DNA of 64,000 nucleotides, taken from positions 101,346-165,345 of the forward strand of contig NZ_AFNV02000004.1 in assembly GCF_000215955.2 (NCBI RefSeq), in the 5' to 3' direction. Every line of letters begins with the position of its first letter. Position 1 is the stretch's first letter. Below, piece after piece: positions 26,601 to 35,769 of this stretch. A program made the translations under genes and the position numbers. The DNA comes from Salinisphaera shabanensis E1L3A. Lineage in GTDB: Bacteria; Pseudomonadota; Gammaproteobacteria; Nevskiales; Salinisphaeraceae. The notes beneath the pieces are model-generated. The model made no database searches, was not told the origin of the DNA, and was given only the letters and a program-made list of their open reading frames with translations.

Positions 26601-28871
26601 TCACTCCGACGAGGAATCGGCGCTCTCTGGCGAGGCGTTGGCCGCTTCGCCCGAATCGGACTCGGCCTTGGCGGCCTTCTTGCTGCCACCGAAAAGGCTG
26701 TTCAAGCCTTTCTCGATGCGCGCACGAGTATCGGCATCGACTTCCTTACCTCGTTTTTCGAGTTTCTCGCGTACTTTGTCCTGCAGCTTTTCCTTCTCCT
26801 CGCTCAGCCGCTTCTCGGCAGCCCCGCGCAGGGCAGTACCCACATCGAGGCTATAGTTCGGCGACATCAGGTTGCCGGTGAGCTTGATCGGTACGCTCAA
26901 CCCGGCCAGCTCGCTGAGTTTGCCGGAGGCATCGTCCGGCACGACGGCGGCCACGGTGTAGTCCAGCGCATTGTCGGCAAGATCGTAGCTGCCCGAGCCA
27001 GTCGCTTCGAGCACGCGCGTAACCAGTTGCAGATCCTTGCCTGCGAGCACGCCGTCGCTGACTGCGAACGAGGCCGCGAAGCGATTGAACGGTGTCTGCT
27101 CCTCACGACCGATACCGTTGTTTTTCGCAGCGACGTCGCCGTCGCCCAGGCGGGCGCGTGCCGCGGCGATCAGCTGGCCGAGATTGAATCCGTTGAACGT
27201 GCCATCACGCAGATCGAAGCTCACATTACCGTTGAGCGCACGCTTCATCGAGGCCACCTGCTTGCCCGCGCTCGTGATATCGACGCTCATGTTGGCGAGC
27301 GCGGCGACACGATCGGTATCGGCCACATCCTTGAGCAGCGGCTGAAACTGCAAGCCGTTGAGATTGCCCTTGAGCGCATAGCGCGGCGTGTCTTTCGATG
27401 CATCCACGCGTGCGTTGACACGCACATTGCCGTCGTAAAGATCGGCGGTGAGCGGTTCGATGGTCAGCACTCCATCGCGCGCTGCCACCGTGAGCTCGGC
27501 ATGCGTGACTTCAATATTGGCAGCCGTCAGCGAGCCAGCCGAAAGCTGACCGTCCAGACGCAGATCCTTGAGGACGGACAGATCGATTTCGGCGGCTTTT
27601 TGTTTATCGCCGCCGCCGGTTTCGGCTGGCTGTTCGCTTTTCGCCTGCTCGGCGCTGCCCGGCGGCAGATAATCATCGACGTTGAGTTCGTCCAGATCGA
27701 GATCGAACTTGAACGCAGGCCGATCGAAATTTTCGACACTTGCCGAGCCTTTGAGCGAGCTGTCATCGAGTGTCGCGAGTATCTGTTTGAATTCGGCGCG
27801 CTTGTCGTTGATATCGAACTGCGCATCGAAGCCTGCCGATGACAGCGCGCCGGATTTCTGCGTGGCCGGCGCATCGATGGCCAGCTCGTTCATCACCGCG
27901 CGCGGATCAAAACGCTTGACCGTGACCCGGCCCGCATACGAGGGCTGGGCATTCAGGCCGGTGCCGTCCAAATTGGCGGTCACGTTCAAACCGGCCCCTT
28001 GGAATGTCATCCCAGAGAGTTTCAAGCGCCCCTCGGCCGCGTCGTATTCGCCGTTGCCGGAAAGCGACGCCTGCTGCTTGCCGTTGGGCACCGCGTCCCC
28101 GGCCGCCAGTACATTGAAGCTGAGATTGGAGAACCGATAGAACTGGTCGGCGATATTGGGTTCGACGCGCGCTACCACGTTGAAATCGGCGGTCAGCTTT
28201 TCACCCGGCGCGGCCAGATCACCGGAAAACTCGGTGCGTACGGGCTGCCCGTCAACCAGTCGGCCGGTCGACAGCTTTACATCGGTCAGACGATAGTCGG
28301 CGCCGGTGGTGGCATCCTGCCAAGACACGGCGGCATCCGAGATATCGATCGCACCAATCTGAAGCGATTCCAGGGTAAAGCCGCCAGGCGTGCGTGTACC
28401 GGTATCCGTGTCATCGGGTGCTTCGGTCTGTTCAGCCTCTTCGGCCTCGGCCTGGCCTTCGCTCAGACGCTCGCTGATATCGGCCCAGTTGCTGCGGCCA
28501 TCGGCGTTGCGCGCCAAGCGCAGGCGCAATCCATTGAGGCTGACCGTGCCCACCTCGATCTCGCGCGTAATCAACGGCAGCAGTTTGACGCTGATTTCAG
28601 CCGAATTCATTTCGGCCATGGGCTTGTCGCCAAAGCCCTCGGCATTGGCCACCTCGACCCGGCCAAGTTCCAGGCCCAACCACGGAAACACCGACAAGCC
28701 GATATCCCCGCTGATATTCACCTCGCGGCCGATCTGGCGCTCGATGGCAGCGTTGATCTGGGGCTTGTAGTCGTTGGGGTCGAGAATCAGCGGCAGCGCG
28801 ATGACCGCCACCACGATCAACGCAACGAGCACGCCCAACACGGCAAGCAGAATGCGGAAAGTACGTTTCAT
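26601..28871 (-). CDS. AsmA-family protein
   Basis: 756 residues. An N-terminal signal anchor (FRILLAVLGVLVALIVVAVIALPLIL) is followed by the AsmA start motif DPNDYKPQINAAIERQIGREVNISGDIGLSVFPWLGLELGRVEVANA. A long beta-rich periplasmic region follows, with a low-complexity Glu/Ala segment near 140-160 and the C-terminal AsmA_2 domain (about 480-690: NGNVSFDLRDGTFNGFNLGQLI). The extreme C-terminus is an acidic, Ser-rich tail. AsmA-like proteins are thought to move phospholipids between membranes. It is divergent from thiSG. Confidence 0.93.
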   Translation of the reverse strand: MKRTFRILLAVLGVLVALIVVAVIALPLILDPNDYKPQINAAIERQIGREVNISGDIGLSVFPWLGLELGRVEVANAEGFGDKPMAEMNSAEISVKLLPLITREIEVGTVSLNGLRLRLARNADGRSNWADISERLSEGQAEAEEAEQTEAPDDTDTGTRTPGGFTLESLQIGAIDISDAAVSWQDATTGADYRLTDVKLSTGRLVDGQPVRTEFSGDLAAPGEKLTADFNVVARVEPNIADQFYRFSNLSFNVLAAGDAVPNGKQQASLSGNGEYDAAEGRLKLSGMTFQGAGLNVTANLDGTGLNAQPSYAGRVTVKRFDPRAVMNELAIDAPATQKSGALSSAGFDAQFDINDKRAEFKQILATLDDSSLKGSASVENFDRPAFKFDLDLDELNVDDYLPPGSAEQAKSEQPAETGGGDKQKAAEIDLSVLKDLRLDGQLSAGSLTAANIEVTHAELTVAARDGVLTIEPLTADLYDGNVRVNARVDASKDTPRYALKGNLNGLQFQPLLKDVADTDRVAALANMSVDITSAGKQVASMKRALNGNVSFDLRDGTFNGFNLGQLIAAARARLGDGDVAAKNNGIGREEQTPFNRFAASFAVSDGVLAGKDLQLVTRVLEATGSGSYDLADNALDYTVAAVVPDDASGKLSELAGLSVPIKLTGNLMSPNYSLDVGTALRGAAEKRLSEEKEKLQDKVREKLEKRGKEVDADTRARIEKGLNSLFGGSKKAAKAESDSGEAANASPESADSSSE

Positions 28872-29084
28872 GCGGGCAAGGCCATACTGAAATTATCGAA
28901 GCGGCGCGATACGCGTTGCGGACTAGGCGAGTAGACCACGCATCGCCGCGGCGCGTTCCTCGCGAACGATGGCGCTTGAACACCGGCCGGCGCAAGTCGC
29001 ATGCAGCCATGAGGCGCGTTATTCTAGCGCGTCTCGACAGGCGAGACGGCCTGCTCATCACTTTCGACAACGTCAGATAACATC

Positions 29085-30083
29085 ATGCAGATCGAAGTCA
29101 ACGGTGCACCCACCCAGTGCGCGGAGCATGCCACGCTCGCGCAACTGGTCAGCAATCTAGGCTATGGCGATCAGCGTATCGCCGTCGAGCATAATGGGCA
29201 GATCGTGCCCCGCGACCGTTACGAACAGACGATGATCGCGCCCGGCGATACGCTGGAAATCGTGCAGGCCATCGGCGGCGGCCAGGCGATTGCCGAATCC
29301 GACCAGCTCACCATCGCCGGGCGCAAATTCGAATCACGGCTGCTCGTGGGTACCGGCAAGTATGCCAATCTCGATGAAGCCGACGCCTCGATCCGGGCCT
29401 CGGGCGCTGAAATCGTAACACTGGCGATCCGGCGCACGCCGGCCTTGAACGATCCCGAGGCGGCCAAAAAGCGCAACCTGCTCGATATCATCCCGCCCGA
29501 GAAATACACCCTGCTACCGAACACCGCCGGCTGCTACAGCGCGGAAGACGCGGTACGCACATGTCGCATGGCACGTGAACTGTTAGATGGCCACAATCTG
29601 GTCAAGCTCGAAGTCCTGGGCGACAAGAAAACCCTCTACCCCGACATGAGCGAAACGCTCGTCGCCGCCCAGCAACTGGTCGACGATGGTTTCGAGGTCA
29701 TGGTCTATACCAGCGACGACCCGATTGCCGCGCGCCGGCTGGAAGACATCGGCTGTGTCGCGATCATGCCGCTGGCGGGGCCAATCGGCTCCGGGCTGGG
29801 TATTCAGAATCGTTACAACGTGATCGAGATCGTCGAGAACGCCAATGTGCCGGTGCTAGTCGATGCCGGTGTAGGCACGGCCTCGGACGCATCGATTGCC
29901 ATGGAAATGGGTTGCGACGGCGTGCTCATGAATTCGGCTATCGCCCATGCGAACAAGCCGATTCTCATGGCCCAGGCCATGCGCCATGCCGTGATTGCCG
30001 GTCGTATGGCGTTTCTCGCCGGGCGCATGCCGCGCCGACGCTACGCCTCCGCGTCTTCGCCGATGACCGACCTGCCCTTCTAA
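29085..30083 (+). CDS. thiG: ThiS-ThiG fusion: sulfur carrier plus thiazole synthase
   Basis: 332 residues in one open frame. Residues 1-66 are a ThiS ubiquitin-like domain ([12 protein letters not shown] to [10 protein letters not shown]). From about 73 the ThiG barrel follows: [45 protein letters not shown] with the Schiff-base Lys, [18 protein letters not shown] and [11 protein letters not shown]. ThiG makes the thiazole phosphate of thiamin from DXP, dehydroglycine and ThiS thiocarboxylate. Here the ThiS Gly-Gly is internal (Gly64-66 followed by Gln), not a free carboxyl end. Similar fusions are known in databases. The active mechanism or processing cannot be read from the sequence. DXP is needed, yet no dxs is in the window. 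Confidence 0.93.
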   Translation: MQIEVNGAPTQCAEHATLAQLVSNLGYGDQRIAVEHNGQIVPRDRYEQTMIAPGDTLEIVQAIGGGQAIAESDQLTIAGRKFESRLLVGTGKYANLDEADASIRASGAEIVTLAIRRTPALNDPEAAKKRNLLDIIPPEKYTLLPNTAGCYSAEDAVRTCRMARELLDGHNLVKLEVLGDKKTLYPDMSETLVAAQQLVDDGFEVMVYTSDDPIAARRLEDIGCVAIMPLAGPIGSGLGIQNRYNVIEIVENANVPVLVDAGVGTASDASIAMEMGCDGVLMNSAIAHANKPILMAQAMRHAVIAGRMAFLAGRMPRRRYASASSPMTDLPF

Positions 30084-30150
30084 GCCTCCTTCTATTGCCT
30101 GCGCTCACGGCCGACCACGGCCGCGGGCGCGCCACGCGAGATCGCACGAC

Positions 30151-30834
30151 GTGAACACGACGCACGAACGCCGTATCCGCAGCTTCGTACGCCGCGAAGG
30201 CCGTCTGACCAGCGGACAACAAAAAAATCTCGATCTGCTGTGGCCACGTTACGGCTTGTCGATGCCCGATGCACCGATCGACTGGGCCCGTGAGTTCGGC
30301 CGCGAGGCGCCGCGTACACTTGAAATCGGCTTCGGCGCCGGCGAAGTGCTGGCCGACCTTGCGACCCGATACCCCGATGAGGATTTCATCGGTATCGAGG
30401 TCTATCTCACCGGCGTCGGGAGATTGCTCGGGGCGGTCGATGACGCCGCGGCGTCGAACGTTCGAGTATTCAATCTCGACGCCGTCGAAGTGCTTGCAAC
30501 AGCTTTTGCCAACGCCAGCCTCGATAACGTGCTGCTCTATTTTCCGGATCCGTGGCCCAAGAAGCGCCACCACAAGCGGCGTATCGTTCAGCCCGGTTTC
30601 GCCAACGAAATTGCGCGCGTGCTCAAACCCGGCGGCCTGTGGCGGTTGGCCACGGACTGGGCCAACTACGCCGAGCACATGCGCGAAGTGCTCGATGCGC
30701 ACGCATCGTTCGAGAACGTCGGCGATCGGGAGGGCTTTGTAAGCGAACCACCGCGTACCGGCACCCGTTTCGAAGCCAGAGGACTCCGCAAGGGCCACGC
30801 TGTATTCGACATGGCCTATCGCCGTCTGCCCTAG
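30151..30834 (+). CDS. trmB: tRNA (guanine46-N7)-methyltransferase
   Basis: 227 residues from a GTG start, with GAGA about ten bases upstream. TrmB motifs: RSFVRREGRLTSGQQKNLD at the N-terminus, SAM-binding LEIGFGAGEVLADLA, FIGIEVYLTGVGRLL, and the family signature LLYFPDPWPKKRHHKRRIVQPGF. The C-terminus contains TGTRFEARGLRKGHAVFDM. It methylates G46 of the tRNA variable loop using SAM. It lies 67 bases after thiSG on the same strand. Confidence 0.96.
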   Translation: MNTTHERRIRSFVRREGRLTSGQQKNLDLLWPRYGLSMPDAPIDWAREFGREAPRTLEIGFGAGEVLADLATRYPDEDFIGIEVYLTGVGRLLGAVDDAAASNVRVFNLDAVEVLATAFANASLDNVLLYFPDPWPKKRHHKRRIVQPGFANEIARVLKPGGLWRLATDWANYAEHMREVLDAHASFENVGDREGFVSEPPRTGTRFEARGLRKGHAVFDMAYRRLP

Positions 30835-31126
30835 GCATTCGATCGCCGTTGGCAGGCCAAACAGGGCCGGGCGAACGGCACGCCCGACGGCGCATGGCAT
30901 CGCTTTTGCTAGCCGTAACACGCCATACGCGATGGTCGCGGCCAACGCGGCTGTTGTCCGAATGGCGAGTAGCGCCGGCTAAACGATGCCTGTACCGTCA
31001 AAAAGGACATCGGGCACAACGACCGACGTTATTGCTACCAGGGTTCGCGCAAGGTCGACATACAGATCGGCAGACTAAAACGCATCAGCCGGTGGTAGTC
31101 AGGGCGAATGAACGCGAGGCGGACAT

Positions 31127-31747
31127 ATGAGCGAAGACAACGCCGGCCAAGCCGGGAACCGCAACATTCTTCTATCGGCACTCAACGCGATCGATCAGGC
31201 CTTCGGCTGGCTTGAGCGCGTTGTCGTCGCCGGCAGCGTACTGATCATGGCAGGGCTGATGAGTGCCCATGTCGTGGGCAATCTGCTTTTCGATCGCGGC
31301 ATTCCCGGCACGTACGAAGTCACCGAAATGCTGATCGTGGTGATGACGTTCGTCGGCGTCGGCTATGCCGCACGGTGCGCCCGGCATATCAGCATGTCGG
31401 CTATCTACGACCAGCTCAGTGGCTGGGCACGCAAGGCGATGCTGATCGTCATCTGTCTGGGTACCGGCGCGCTGATGTTCTATTTCGCCTATAAATCGGC
31501 CCAGTACGACATCACGCTCTACGAACGTGGCCGGGCCAGCTCATCGCTCGGTGTGCCGCTATGGATGGTCAATCTGGCGCTACCGATCGGCTTCACGCTG
31601 GCGGGCGTGCAGTACTTGCTCACTATCGTTCGCAACCTGATCAGCGACGATATCTATCGGTCGTTCAACGAAAAAGAAGAATATTCCGACATCCCGCTCG
31701 ACGATAGCGGACAGACCCATACCAGCCAAGAGCCGCACGGCGTTTGA
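31127..31747 (+). CDS. TRAP transporter small permease (DctQ)
   Basis: 206 residues with GCGAGG before the ATG. Four membrane helices: about 26-46, 62-82, 103-125 and 146-166. The DctQ pattern is seen in GTYEVTEMLIVVMTFVGVGYAARCARHISMSAIYDQL. The C-terminal tail is acidic and cytoplasmic. Paired with the large permease 46 bases downstream. The matching binding-protein gene lies beyond it on the opposite strand. Confidence 0.92.
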   Translation: MSEDNAGQAGNRNILLSALNAIDQAFGWLERVVVAGSVLIMAGLMSAHVVGNLLFDRGIPGTYEVTEMLIVVMTFVGVGYAARCARHISMSAIYDQLSGWARKAMLIVICLGTGALMFYFAYKSAQYDITLYERGRASSSLGVPLWMVNLALPIGFTLAGVQYLLTIVRNLISDDIYRSFNEKEEYSDIPLDDSGQTHTSQEPHGV

Positions 31748-31793
31748 TGCCCGTACGCTTTTCGGCTGTAACGATGATGACGAGGGGTAGCGC

Positions 31794-33077
31794 ATGCTGA
31801 TGTGGTTGGGCTTGATCATGCTCGTGCTGTTGATGCTCGGGTTCCCGATGATGGTGCCGCTGGCCGTGGGCACGCTCTACATGATGTTCACGGGCATGAC
31901 GTTCTTCGGCCCGGATCAGGCCGTGAGCTGGATGATCAGTGGCGTGGGCAGCTGGGTGCTCGCCGCCGTACCGATGTTCATCTTTGCCGCCGATATTCTG
32001 ACCAAGGGTCATACCGCCAACCGCCTGCTCGATCTGGTAGATGCGTTTACCCGCCACATGCGCGGCGGCTTGCCGATTACCACAGCCGCTTCCTGCGCCC
32101 TGTTCGGCGCCGTTTCGGGCTCTACTCAAGCAACGGTCGTAGCCATGGGCGGGCCCATGCGTCCGCGCTTGCTAGCCAAGGGTTATCCCGACAAATTTGC
32201 GCTCGCGCTGATCATCAATGCCTCGGATATCGCGCTGCTGATCCCGCCGTCCATTGGCTTCATCGTCTACGGCGTGGTGATGAAGACCTCGATCGGCGAT
32301 CTGTTTCTAGCCGGCATCCTGCCCGGGCTGCTGATCCTCGGCATGTTCTCGATCTACTGCTATATCGGCGCGGTCATTCAGGGCATTCCCGCTGAACCGA
32401 AAGCAAGCTGGGGCGAACGCTTCACCGCACTACGCAAGACCATCCTGCCGCTGGGCTTTCCCGTGCTGGTCGTGGGGGGCATTTACGGCGGTTACTTCAG
32501 TGCCGTCGAGGCGTCGGCGATCGCCGTGGCCTATGCGCTGGTGCTCGAAGTCATCATCTATCGTCAGGTCTCGATCCGCGATCTCGGTTCACTTGCGCTC
32601 TCCACAGGCATGATCACCGCGGTGGTTTTCATTCTTGTCGCGGTGGGCGCGGCATTCTCTCAGACGCTGGGCACCGCGGGCGTACCCGAACAGCTGCTCG
32701 GGCCGGCCATCGATGCGATCGGCCAGAACCAGATCCTGGCGTTGCTGCTGATCGCAGCCGCGTTCTTCGTCGGCTGTATGTTCGTCGACCCGATCGTGGT
32801 CATTCTGATCCTGGTACCGATCTTCAAGCCGCTGGTGCAATCCGCCGGCCTCGATCCGGTACATGTCGGCGTGATCGTCACGCTACAGGCCGCGATCGGC
32901 TCGGCCACACCGCCCTTCGGCTGCGACATATTCACCGCGATCGCGGTGTTCCGCCGGCCCTATATGGACGTGATTCGCGGCACACCGCCGTTCATCGCCA
33001 TTCTCATGCTGGCGACCTTCATCCTCATCCTGTTCCCACAGATCTCGTTGTTCCTGCCGTCCATCGGCGGACAATAG
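31794..33077 (+). CDS. TRAP transporter large permease (DctM)
   Basis: 427 residues, the usual DctM size, with GAGGGG before the ATG. About 11-12 membrane helices. Typical motifs are GLPITTAASCALFGAVSGSTQATVVAMGGPM, INASDIALLIPPSIGFIVYGVV and TPPFGCDIFTA near the C-terminus. It forms the sodium-coupled carrier with DctQ in the inner membrane. Confidence 0.95.
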   Translation: MLMWLGLIMLVLLMLGFPMMVPLAVGTLYMMFTGMTFFGPDQAVSWMISGVGSWVLAAVPMFIFAADILTKGHTANRLLDLVDAFTRHMRGGLPITTAASCALFGAVSGSTQATVVAMGGPMRPRLLAKGYPDKFALALIINASDIALLIPPSIGFIVYGVVMKTSIGDLFLAGILPGLLILGMFSIYCYIGAVIQGIPAEPKASWGERFTALRKTILPLGFPVLVVGGIYGGYFSAVEASAIAVAYALVLEVIIYRQVSIRDLGSLALSTGMITAVVFILVAVGAAFSQTLGTAGVPEQLLGPAIDAIGQNQILALLLIAAAFFVGCMFVDPIVVILILVPIFKPLVQSAGLDPVHVGVIVTLQAAIGSATPPFGCDIFTAIAVFRRPYMDVIRGTPPFIAILMLATFILILFPQISLFLPSIGGQ

Positions 33078-33404
33078 CCGGCCCGGGTACTGCCGCGACG
33101 CCTGCGCCGCTCCAACCGCCTGCGTCCGGACACCGCCGCCCAGGCGCGGCGCGACTTACCCGCACGATGCGTCGCTGTCACACAGCCCGTCGCCCGACCG
33201 CGTCCGAGCGCGGCCGCGCTCCGGCACCATAAGAATCGCATCGCACCAAAAAAGGTCATGCCTGCGACAGTGTCGGCAATCGCATCGGCGCGCATGAATA
33301 CGGGCTTTAACCACCGACAGGGCTGGTTCTCAGCACACGCATGCCTTGGACGCCGACCATCCCAAAACGGGTGATACGCCGCACACTTATCCCGCATTCG
33401 GGCA
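33078..33404. other. 327-base GC-rich gap between convergent TRAP genes
   Basis: No gene, tRNA or clear repeat is visible between the DctM stop and the dctP terminator. Open frames here have no recognisable protein features. Confidence 0.5.
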
Positions 33405-33434
33405 CAAAAAAACCCGGGCAGCGTACTGCCCGGG
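33405..33434 (-). terminator. Rho-independent terminator of the dctP-like gene
   Basis: On the minus strand CCCGGGCAG / CTGCCCGGG with a 4-base loop runs into a T tract (complement of seven or eight A at 33405-33412). It is 48 bases past the dctP stop. Confidence 0.94.
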
Positions 33435-33481
33435 CTCAGGGTCATGCCCAATCATACGATCGGGCCAGGCGGCGACAGTCG

Positions 33482-34510
33482 TTACTGGCTGGCGCTATCG
33501 CCCTTGTTTTCGTCGATGGCCTCGAGCAGCGCATCAAGCGAGGCCTGGCCACGTTCGCCCACCTCGTTGACGTAGGTATCGCGTACCGGCTTGGCTTTCT
33601 CCTCGAACTTGGCGCGCTCGTCGTCGCTGAGTTCGATGATCTGGATATCGCCTTTGTCCTTGATCGTATCCAGACGCTCCTTGTTGAACTGGCTCTGGAT
33701 ATCGTGACCGACCTGCACCAGCTCCTGGGTCGTCTGTTCGACCATCTTCTGCTGGTCCTCGGACAGGCCTTCCCACCAGTCGAGATTGCCGATGACGTTA
33801 CCGACGAACTGCGACTGATTCGCGAAGATCATGTAGTCCTGAACTTCGTAGAAGCCCATTTCCTCATGCGCGAACACCGGCTGGATGTTGGCATCCGCCT
33901 GGCCCTGCTGCAGCGCGCTGTAGAGCTCGCCGTAGGCGATCGTGATCGGCGCGGCACCATAGGCACGATAGGTCGCACGCAAGAGGCTGTTATCCATCAC
34001 CCGGATATGCAGATTCTTCATATCCTCCGGGCTGCGGATTTCCTTGTTCGCGGTCCAAACCTGATAACCCTCGGGCAGTCCCGCCAGGGGCACGAGGCCG
34101 CGCTTGCGAAACGACTGCTGCCAAGCATCGCTTTTCAGGAACGTATCCGAGTTGAGCGCTTTCGCGGTTTCGAGCTCGTCTTCCGGCATGACGAAGTTCA
34201 GGCTCATGAGCTGGCTTTCCGGCACGGTGCCGCCCAGGAAGCCGGAACCGAAGCCGATCTGAATCGCACCGTTCTGGATCGCGTCATAGAGTGCGGAATA
34301 GCTGGACCCCCACTTGCCATAAGGCAGCAGCTGCACGGTGATGTCACCGCCGCTCTCTTCCTCGATGCGCTCCTTGAATTCCTTGGCATATTCGTACTGG
34401 ACGCTGCCCTCAATCTCTTCGAGACCGAAGCGCCAGGTTTCGGCGTTCGCGGAGCCCGCCACAGTGACGAGTCCGAACGCGATGGCCAAACCGATGGTTT
34501 TGAGCCGCAT
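33482..34510 (-). CDS. TRAP transporter substrate-binding protein (DctP), TeaA-like
   Basis: 342 residues from the ATG at 34510, which has GGGGGA just upstream. Signal peptide MRLKTIGLAIAFGLVTVAGSANA. The DctP fold has the conserved Arg in MKNLHIRVMDNSLLRATYRAYGA and the later GELYSALQQGQADANIQPVFAHEEMGFYEV. Overall sequence, for example the opening ETWRFGLEEIEG and the PEGYQVWTANKEIRSPEDM stretch, resembles TeaA, the ectoine-binding protein of Halomonas elongata. A compatible-solute ligand is thus a reasonable but unproven guess. It faces dctQM tail-to-tail, not the usual single operon. Confidence 0.85.
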   Translation of the reverse strand: MRLKTIGLAIAFGLVTVAGSANAETWRFGLEEIEGSVQYEYAKEFKERIEEESGGDITVQLLPYGKWGSSYSALYDAIQNGAIQIGFGSGFLGGTVPESQLMSLNFVMPEDELETAKALNSDTFLKSDAWQQSFRKRGLVPLAGLPEGYQVWTANKEIRSPEDMKNLHIRVMDNSLLRATYRAYGAAPITIAYGELYSALQQGQADANIQPVFAHEEMGFYEVQDYMIFANQSQFVGNVIGNLDWWEGLSEDQQKMVEQTTQELVQVGHDIQSQFNKERLDTIKDKGDIQIIELSDDERAKFEEKAKPVRDTYVNEVGERGQASLDALLEAIDENKGDSASQ

Positions 34511-34840
34511 AAATCCCCCTTCGTGGATTCTGGATAGAGTGGTTTCACTAAATGGTATAGACCGGTTCGTGTCAAGCTGCGGCGCACCACAAACCGATTG
34601 TTTTCCCACTGCAATGCGCCCGTCGCACAGGCGTCGCAGCAGGATATGCAACGTATGCAAAAGCCCTGCCGCCCAAGCACAGCGCGCTGCGGTTCAGCGC
34701 ACAGCGGTGGTATGGTTGGTCAGCGGTGACCAGCGCTTCAGCAGCTGTTCATCCGTACCCTGATCGCGCATTCTGGTCGGCAGCTATGGCGCCGACCGGA
34801 ACGCTCGCTCGTTGGCCGCAGTACTGGGAGTTATCGCAAC

Positions 34841-35725
34841 ATGTCCGTGATCCATCCGATCGTCGCGGTGACGGGTTCATCCGGTGCCGGCACATCGACC
34901 GCACGTATCGCATTCGAACACATCTTTCATCGCCTGCACGTACGCGCCGCCTATATCGATGGCGATGCGTTCCATGCCTACAGCCGGCGCGAGATGGCCA
35001 AGGCCGTCAGGCGCGCCACCATTCGCGGCGAGAACTTCAGCCACTTCGGCCCGGGCGCCAACCGGCTCGACCGGCTGGAGAAACTGTTCGCCGAATACGG
35101 CGATCGCGGCACCGGCGAGACCCGACGCTATCTCCACGACGAGATCGAAGCCGCGGAGTTCGACCGAGAGCCAGGCACCTTCACCGACTGGGCGCCGATC
35201 GAATCCGATACCGAGCTCATGCTCTACGAGGGCCTGCACGGCGGCGTGGTCACCGATCAGGTCGACGTCGCCCAGCACGTCGATCTGATGGTGGGCGTGG
35301 TGCCGACCATCAACCTGGAATGGATCCAGAAGATCCGGCGCGATATCGATGTGCGCGGCTATGCGCCGGAGGACGTTGCCAAGGTGATCCTGCGGCGCAT
35401 GCCCGACTACGTGCGCTATATCACGCCCCAGTTCACCCGCACCGACGTCAATTTCCAGCGCGTGCCGCTGGTGGATACGTCAAATCCGTTCGTGGCGCGC
35501 GACGTGCCCAACGACGACGAATCGATGGTAGTGATCCGTTTTCGTGACCCGGCGCACTGGGCAGTTGATTTTCCCTATCTGCTGACCATGATCCATGGAT
35601 CATTCATGTCGCGTCCGAATACCGTGGTGGTGCCCGGCACGAAGATGCGCATGGCCATCGAAATCATCATCGGGCCGATCATCCGGCGCCTGCTCGAACA
35701 GCGCGAAGCCGCGCTTTCGCGTTGA
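34841..35725 (+). CDS. prkB: Phosphoribulokinase, proteobacterial (PrkB-like)
   Basis: 294 residues with GGGAG ten bases upstream. P-loop VTGSSGAGTST (about 9-19), RRATIRGENFSHFGPGANRLDRLE, the Walker B-like LYEGLHGG, and VGVVPTINLEWIQKIRRD are PRK features. PRK phosphorylates ribulose 5-phosphate in the Calvin cycle, but no RubisCO or other cycle gene is in the window. Single PRK-like genes occur in many heterotrophic gammaproteobacteria with unclear roles. It is divergent from dctP and 44 bases upstream of the Tas-like gene on the same strand. Confidence 0.9.
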   Translation: MSVIHPIVAVTGSSGAGTSTARIAFEHIFHRLHVRAAYIDGDAFHAYSRREMAKAVRRATIRGENFSHFGPGANRLDRLEKLFAEYGDRGTGETRRYLHDEIEAAEFDREPGTFTDWAPIESDTELMLYEGLHGGVVTDQVDVAQHVDLMVGVVPTINLEWIQKIRRDIDVRGYAPEDVAKVILRRMPDYVRYITPQFTRTDVNFQRVPLVDTSNPFVARDVPNDDESMVVIRFRDPAHWAVDFPYLLTMIHGSFMSRPNTVVVPGTKMRMAIEIIIGPIIRRLLEQREAALSR

Positions 35726-35769
35726 GTTGGCGCAAGCGCCTCGTTACACGTCAATAAAGAAGACCTTTC

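Noticed and set aside
26487..27842. 451-codon open frame on the plus strand
   Set aside because: Antisense shadow of the AsmA gene with no start signal or family character.
33341..34537. 398-codon open frame on the plus strand
   Set aside because: Antisense to the signal-peptide-bearing DctP gene, which has clear motifs and its own terminator.
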